Shown: positions 60,723 to 64,000 of the stretch, in pieces | How positions within the stretch are numbered: position 1 is the stretch's first letter | How the letters are laid out: each line of letters begins with the position of its first letter | Assembly: GCF_003999195.1 (NCBI RefSeq) | Contig: NZ_RJVR01000189.1 | Span: forward strand, 62,001 to 126,000 | DNA length: 64,000 nt | Source: Streptomyces soli | GTDB taxonomy: Bacteria > Actinomycetota > Actinomycetes > Streptomycetales > Streptomycetaceae | Direction of reading: 5' to 3' | Notes under the pieces: model-generated | Told to the model about the DNA's origin: nothing | Databases searched by the model: none | Seen by the model: only the letters and a program-made list of their open reading frames with translations | Translations under genes and position numbers: made by a program

Positions 60723-61634
60723 TGCGGTCAGCAGTCGTTGCAAAGATCCCCCCAAGCCCCACTGCTCCGCCAGCGCCTCAAGCACCTCCGGGTCCTTCGG
60801 CTCGCCCGACAGCGCCGGATCGAACTCCGGAAGCGGTACGTCACCCGCCACCCGCACCACCTTCGGCGCCACGGCGACGTAATCCCGGGCCTCCAGCAGC
60901 CGTTGGCGCTGCGCCGGGGTCAGCTTGGACGCGGGGTCCGCGGCCGCCGCCATGATCCCGGCCAGATCGCCGTACGCATCGAGAAACTTCGCCGCCGTCT
61001 TCTCACCGACCCCCGGCACCCCCGGCAGGCCGTCGCTCGGGTCGCCGCGCAGCAGCGCCAGGTCCGCGTAGCCCGAGCCGTCGACGCCGTACTTGGCGCG
61101 CAGCCAGGCCCCGTCCACGAGATCGAGGTTGCCGACGCCCTTGAGCGGATACAGCACCCGCACCCCGCGCACGTCGTCCACCAGCTGGAACAGGTCGCGG
61201 TCACCGGTCACGATGTCCACCGGGCCGGCCGCCAGGCCCGTCAGGGTGCCGATCACGTCGTCGGCCTCGTAGCCCGGCACGCCCACCCGGGCGATGCCGA
61301 GCGCGTCGAGGACGGCCTCGATCACCGGCACCTGTGGGGACAGCGTGTCCGGTACGACCTCGATGTCGGAGCCCTCGGGGACCTCCTCGGCGACCCGGTG
61401 GGCCTTGTAGGAGGGGATCAGGTCCACCCGCCACTGCGGGCGCCAGTCGGCGTCCATGCAGGCCACGAGGTCGTCGGGGGAGTGGTCGGCGACCAGCCGG
61501 GCGATGAAGTCCAGCAGCCCGCGCACCGCGTTCACCGGGGTGCCGTCCGGGGCGCGCACCGAGTCGGGCACCCCGAAGTACGCACGGAAGTAGAGGCTGG
61601 CCGTGTCCAGGAGCATCAGGCGTCGCTTCGTCAC
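60714..61634 (-). CDS. 5'-3' exonuclease (FEN/Pol I N-terminal type)
   Basis: 306-residue flap-type nuclease equal to the N-terminal domain of DNA polymerase I. Metal-binding acids are seen in LMLLDTASLYFRAYFG, CMDADWRPQWRVDLIPSYKAHR, GYEADDVIGTLTGLA and DIVTGDRDLFQLVDD; the helix-hairpin-helix is GDPSDGLPGVPGVGEKTAAKFLDAYGDL. GTG at 61634 is chosen just before the first motif; GTG further up is possible. It is a stand-alone gene common in Streptomyces. Role in RNA primer or flap removal is inferred. The stop lies in the iron box of the next gene. Confidence 0.92.
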   Translation of the reverse strand: MTKRRLMLLDTASLYFRAYFGVPDSVRAPDGTPVNAVRGLLDFIARLVADHSPDDLVACMDADWRPQWRVDLIPSYKAHRVAEEVPEGSDIEVVPDTLSPQVPVIEAVLDALGIARVGVPGYEADDVIGTLTGLAAGPVDIVTGDRDLFQLVDDVRGVRVLYPLKGVGNLDLVDGAWLRAKYGVDGSGYADLALLRGDPSDGLPGVPGVGEKTAAKFLDAYGDLAGIMAAAADPASKLTPAQRQRLLEARDYVAVAPKVVRVAGDVPLPEFDPALSGEPKDPEVLEALAEQWGLGGSLQRLLTALG

Positions 61635-61805
61635 GCCCTTGATGATGCCGCACGGCACCGACAGGCACCGCCAGGTGACCTCGGTCACGGAATGGTTTGC
61701 TCCGCTTCTGCCGGGGCAGCCGCAGGCCCGGAGCGGGCCAGGAACGCTCCACGACCTGCCAGCGGGGGCGGCGGGTCGCTTTTTGGTACGAGCCCAGAGG
61801 TGTAT

Positions 61806-62831
61806 GTGTCCAGGCTGGAAGTCGAGCATCTGTACAAAATCTTCGGCAGGCGACCGGAAACGGCCGTCCGCTGGCTTGAGGAGGGAGCCGACCGGGCCGA
61901 ACTTCGCGACAGCGGCACCACGGCGGCGGTGATCGACGCCACCTTCGATGTCCGCGAAGGCGAGATCTTCGTCGTCATGGGCCTGTCCGGATCGGGCAAG
62001 TCCACACTGCTGCGTACCCTCAACGGACTGCTCGAACCCACCTCGGGACGCGTCCTCTTCGACGGCCACGACCTCACCGCCCTCGGCCCGCGCGAGCTGC
62101 GCCGCGTCCGCTCGCACGGCATCAGCATGGTCTTCCAGCACTTCGCGCTCTTCCCGCACCGCAGCGTCCTCGAGAACGCCGCGTACGGCCTCGAAGTGCA
62201 GGGCGTCGACCGCGCCGAGCGCGAACGCCGGGCCACCGAGGCCCTGGAACTCACCGGCCTGGCCGGCTGGGAGAAATCCTGGCCGGACGAGCTGTCCGGC
62301 GGCATGCAGCAGCGCGTCGGCCTGGCCCGCGCGCTGGCCACCGACGCCGACCTGCTGCTGATGGACGAGTCCTTCAGCGCCCTCGACCCGCTGATCCGCC
62401 GCGACATGCAGGACCAGCTCCTCGAACTGCAGAAGCGGCTCAAGAAGACCATCGTCTTCATCACCCACGACCTCAACGAGGCCATGCGCCTCGGCGACCG
62501 CATCGCCGTCATGCGCGACGGCCGCATCGTCCAGATCGGCACCGCCGAGGAGATCCTCCTCCGGCCCGCCAACGACTACGTCGCCTCCTTCGTCCAGGAC
62601 GTCGACCGGTCCCGGGTCCTCACCGCCGGCGCGGTCATGGAGAAGTGCGCCGGCGACGCGGACAGCTCCGGCCGGTCCGTCACCATGGACACCCCCATTG
62701 CCGACCTGTGCGCGCTCAGCGCCGACAGCGACGAGCCCATCGCCGTACGCTCCGACGAGGGCAAGCTGAAGGGGCTGATCCCGCAGCAAACACTGCTCGC
62801 CGCGCTCGCGGGGGAGGTCACCCATGCCTAG
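61806..62831 (+). CDS. glycine betaine/proline-type ABC transporter ATPase (ProV/OpuAA family)
   Basis: 341-residue ATPase that powers uptake of compatible solutes. It shows EVEHLYKIFGRRPETAVRWLEEG (QAT-family N terminus), Walker A GLSGSGKS (59-66), the Q-loop in SMVFQHFALFPH, signature LSGGMQQRVGLARALA, Walker B LLLMDESFSALDP and the histidine of VFITHDLNEAMRLGD, then a short CBS-like tail (about 275-341). GTG at 61806 is preferred over GTG 61800, because AGAGG is 6 bases upstream of it and touches the other. Overlaps the permease start by 8 bases. Osmotic regulation is likely but no site is visible. Confidence 0.93.
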   Translation: MSRLEVEHLYKIFGRRPETAVRWLEEGADRAELRDSGTTAAVIDATFDVREGEIFVVMGLSGSGKSTLLRTLNGLLEPTSGRVLFDGHDLTALGPRELRRVRSHGISMVFQHFALFPHRSVLENAAYGLEVQGVDRAERERRATEALELTGLAGWEKSWPDELSGGMQQRVGLARALATDADLLLMDESFSALDPLIRRDMQDQLLELQKRLKKTIVFITHDLNEAMRLGDRIAVMRDGRIVQIGTAEEILLRPANDYVASFVQDVDRSRVLTAGAVMEKCAGDADSSGRSVTMDTPIADLCALSADSDEPIAVRSDEGKLKGLIPQQTLLAALAGEVTHA

Positions 62832-64000
62832 GCTCCCCCTCGGCGACTGGGTCGACAGTGGCGTCACGTATCTGCGCGACCACTGCGCCTGGCTCTTCGA
62901 CCTCATCACCACCGTCGTCTCCGGCATGTACGACGGCCTCGACGCCGTTCTGCGCGCACCGGAACCGCTGCTGCTGGCCGGCATCTTCGCCGTCCTCGCG
63001 CTGTGGCTGCGCGGTCTGACTGCCGGGATCCTCACCTTCGCGGGCTTCGCGCTCATCGACTCCGTACAGCAGTGGACCGCAGCCATGGACACCCTGTCCC
63101 TGGTGCTCGTCGCCACCGTCATCACCATCGTGCTCGCCGTGCCGCTCGGCATCTGGTCGGCCCGCAACCGCACGGTCGGCGCGGTACTGCGCCCGGTGCT
63201 GGACTTCATGCAGACGATGCCGGCCTTCGTCTATCTGATCCCCGGCATCTTCTTCTTCGGCGTCGGCCAGGTCCCGGGCATCATCGCCACCATCGTCTTC
63301 GCGATGCCGCCCGGCGTACGCATGACCGAGCTGGGCATCCGCCAGGTCGACGGCGAACTCGTCGAGGCGGCCGAGGCGTTCGGCACCAGCCCGCGCAACA
63401 CCCTGCTGCGCGTCCAGCTCCCGCTCGCGCTGCCCACCATCATGGCGGGCATCAACCAGGTCATCATGCTGGCCCTGTCCATGGTCGTCATCTCCGGCAT
63501 GGTCGGCGGCGGCGGCCTCGGCTCGTCGGTCTTCACCGCGATCAGCCAGGTCAACGTCGGCCTCGGCTTCGAGGGCGGCATCTCCGTCGTCATCCTCGCC
63601 ATGTACCTCGACCGGGTCACCGGCTCGCTCGGCAGCCGCGTCTCCCCCCTCGGCCGGCGCGCGCTGGCCGCCGCCAACTCGCTGCGCGGGGCGCGCGTAT
63701 GGACCTACCGGCCGCACACCGCCGTCGCGATGGTCGGCGTCGTCGTGCTCGCGGTGGTCGCGGGTGGCATGAACGTCTTCGGCCCGTCGTCCACCGGGAC
63801 CGCCGTCGCCGCCGGAAAGAACGTCGGCCACGGGCGTACGGTCAACCTCGGCTACATCCCCTGGGACGAGGGCACCGCCTCCACGTACCTCTGGAAGGAG
63901 ATCCTGGAGCAGCGCGGCTTCGCCCCCAAGGTCACCCAGTACGACGTCGGCGCCCTCTACACCGGTATGTCCACCGGCAAGGTCGACTTCGAGACCGACG
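62824..64000 (+). CDS. glycine betaine ABC transporter permease fused to substrate-binding domain, 3' end cut by window edge
   Basis: 392 residues are visible and the frame is open at the edge. Residues 1-285 are a ProW/OpuAB-type permease with about six spans, including ALIDSVQQWTAAMDTLSLVLVATVITIVLAVPLGIWSARN and the ATPase-contact loop ELVEAAEAFGTSPRNTLLRVQLPLALPTIMAGI. After another hydrophobic segment (VAMVGVVVLAVVAGGMNVFG, about 302-321) comes the start of an OpuAC-type binding domain (VNLGYIPWDEGTASTYLWKEILEQRGF). So permease and binding protein are one polypeptide, with the binding domain outside the cell. ATG at 62824 overlaps the ATPase stop. Confidence 0.9.
   Translation, partial: MPRLPLGDWVDSGVTYLRDHCAWLFDLITTVVSGMYDGLDAVLRAPEPLLLAGIFAVLALWLRGLTAGILTFAGFALIDSVQQWTAAMDTLSLVLVATVITIVLAVPLGIWSARNRTVGAVLRPVLDFMQTMPAFVYLIPGIFFFGVGQVPGIIATIVFAMPPGVRMTELGIRQVDGELVEAAEAFGTSPRNTLLRVQLPLALPTIMAGINQVIMLALSMVVISGMVGGGGLGSSVFTAISQVNVGLGFEGGISVVILAMYLDRVTGSLGSRVSPLGRRALAAANSLRGARVWTYRPHTAVAMVGVVVLAVVAGGMNVFGPSSTGTAVAAGKNVGHGRTVNLGYIPWDEGTASTYLWKEILEQRGFAPKVTQYDVGALYTGMSTGKVDFETD

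Noticed and set aside
61635-63209. 525-codon N-terminal extension of the exonuclease gene on the minus strand
   Set aside because: It is antisense to the betaine transporter ATPase and permease genes and has no nuclease similarity.

Overview
The window is chromosomal DNA from a high-GC actinomycete, almost certainly Streptomyces or a close relative. The grounds are strong G/C at third codon positions, many GTG and TTG starts, leaderless promoters, a complete Pup-proteasome locus (arc, dop, pup, prcB, prcA, pafA, pafB, pafC) followed by tatA/tatC and a HelY-type helicase, a gylR-glpF-glpK-glpD glycerol operon, and a DmdR-type iron box.

Layout. 1-3.9 kb: a minus-strand operon of methylthioribulose-1-phosphate dehydratase, a nucleoside phosphorylase, an MTA/SAH-type deaminase, a sulfite-oxidase-like molybdoenzyme and a ferredoxin reductase (cut by the left edge), probably for methylthioadenosine salvage. 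4.2-5.5 kb: an ArsR-type regulator and a gene graveyard (flavin monooxygenase and oligopeptide permease pieces). 5.6-10.5 kb: glycerol catabolism under GylR. 10.7-15.1 kb: metH and a HAD phosphatase. 15.6-18.9 kb: two tandem, paralogous peptide-type binding lipoproteins. 18.9-20.5 kb: orphan response regulator with a RecB-like nuclease. 20.6-42.7 kb: the conserved block of site-2 protease, TrmI, ferredoxin, the Pup-proteasome genes with an endonuclease VII-like gene between pup and prcB, a LacI/MFS pair, two FKBP prolyl isomerases, the WYL regulators PafB/PafC, Tat translocase and helicase.

42.9-59.4 kb is an accessory region. It holds an alkanesulfonate monooxygenase-like gene whose start overlaps a ketosynthase stub, and a urea-carboxylase/allophanate hydrolase operon with two DUF1989 proteins, now best read as a guanidine-degradation route. 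A TetR gene is divergent from that operon, and an APC permease lies 8 kb away. The operon and the permease carry the same near-perfect 22-bp palindrome at the same distance from their starts. Between the TetR gene and the permease is an island (52.4-57.9 kb) of truncated genes (formate/nitrite transporter, acyl-CoA dehydrogenase-like flavoprotein, rhodanese, integrase with a stop codon) surrounding a tightly coupled ECF sigma/anti-sigma/flavin reductase operon with an OsmC protein.

59.8-64 kb: siderophore-interacting reductase behind an iron box, a 5'-3' exonuclease, and a glycine-betaine-type ABC transporter (ATPase, then a permease fused to a binding domain and cut by the right edge).

No rRNA, tRNA or CRISPR array was found. 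Functions are inferred by reading protein motifs; no database search was run.
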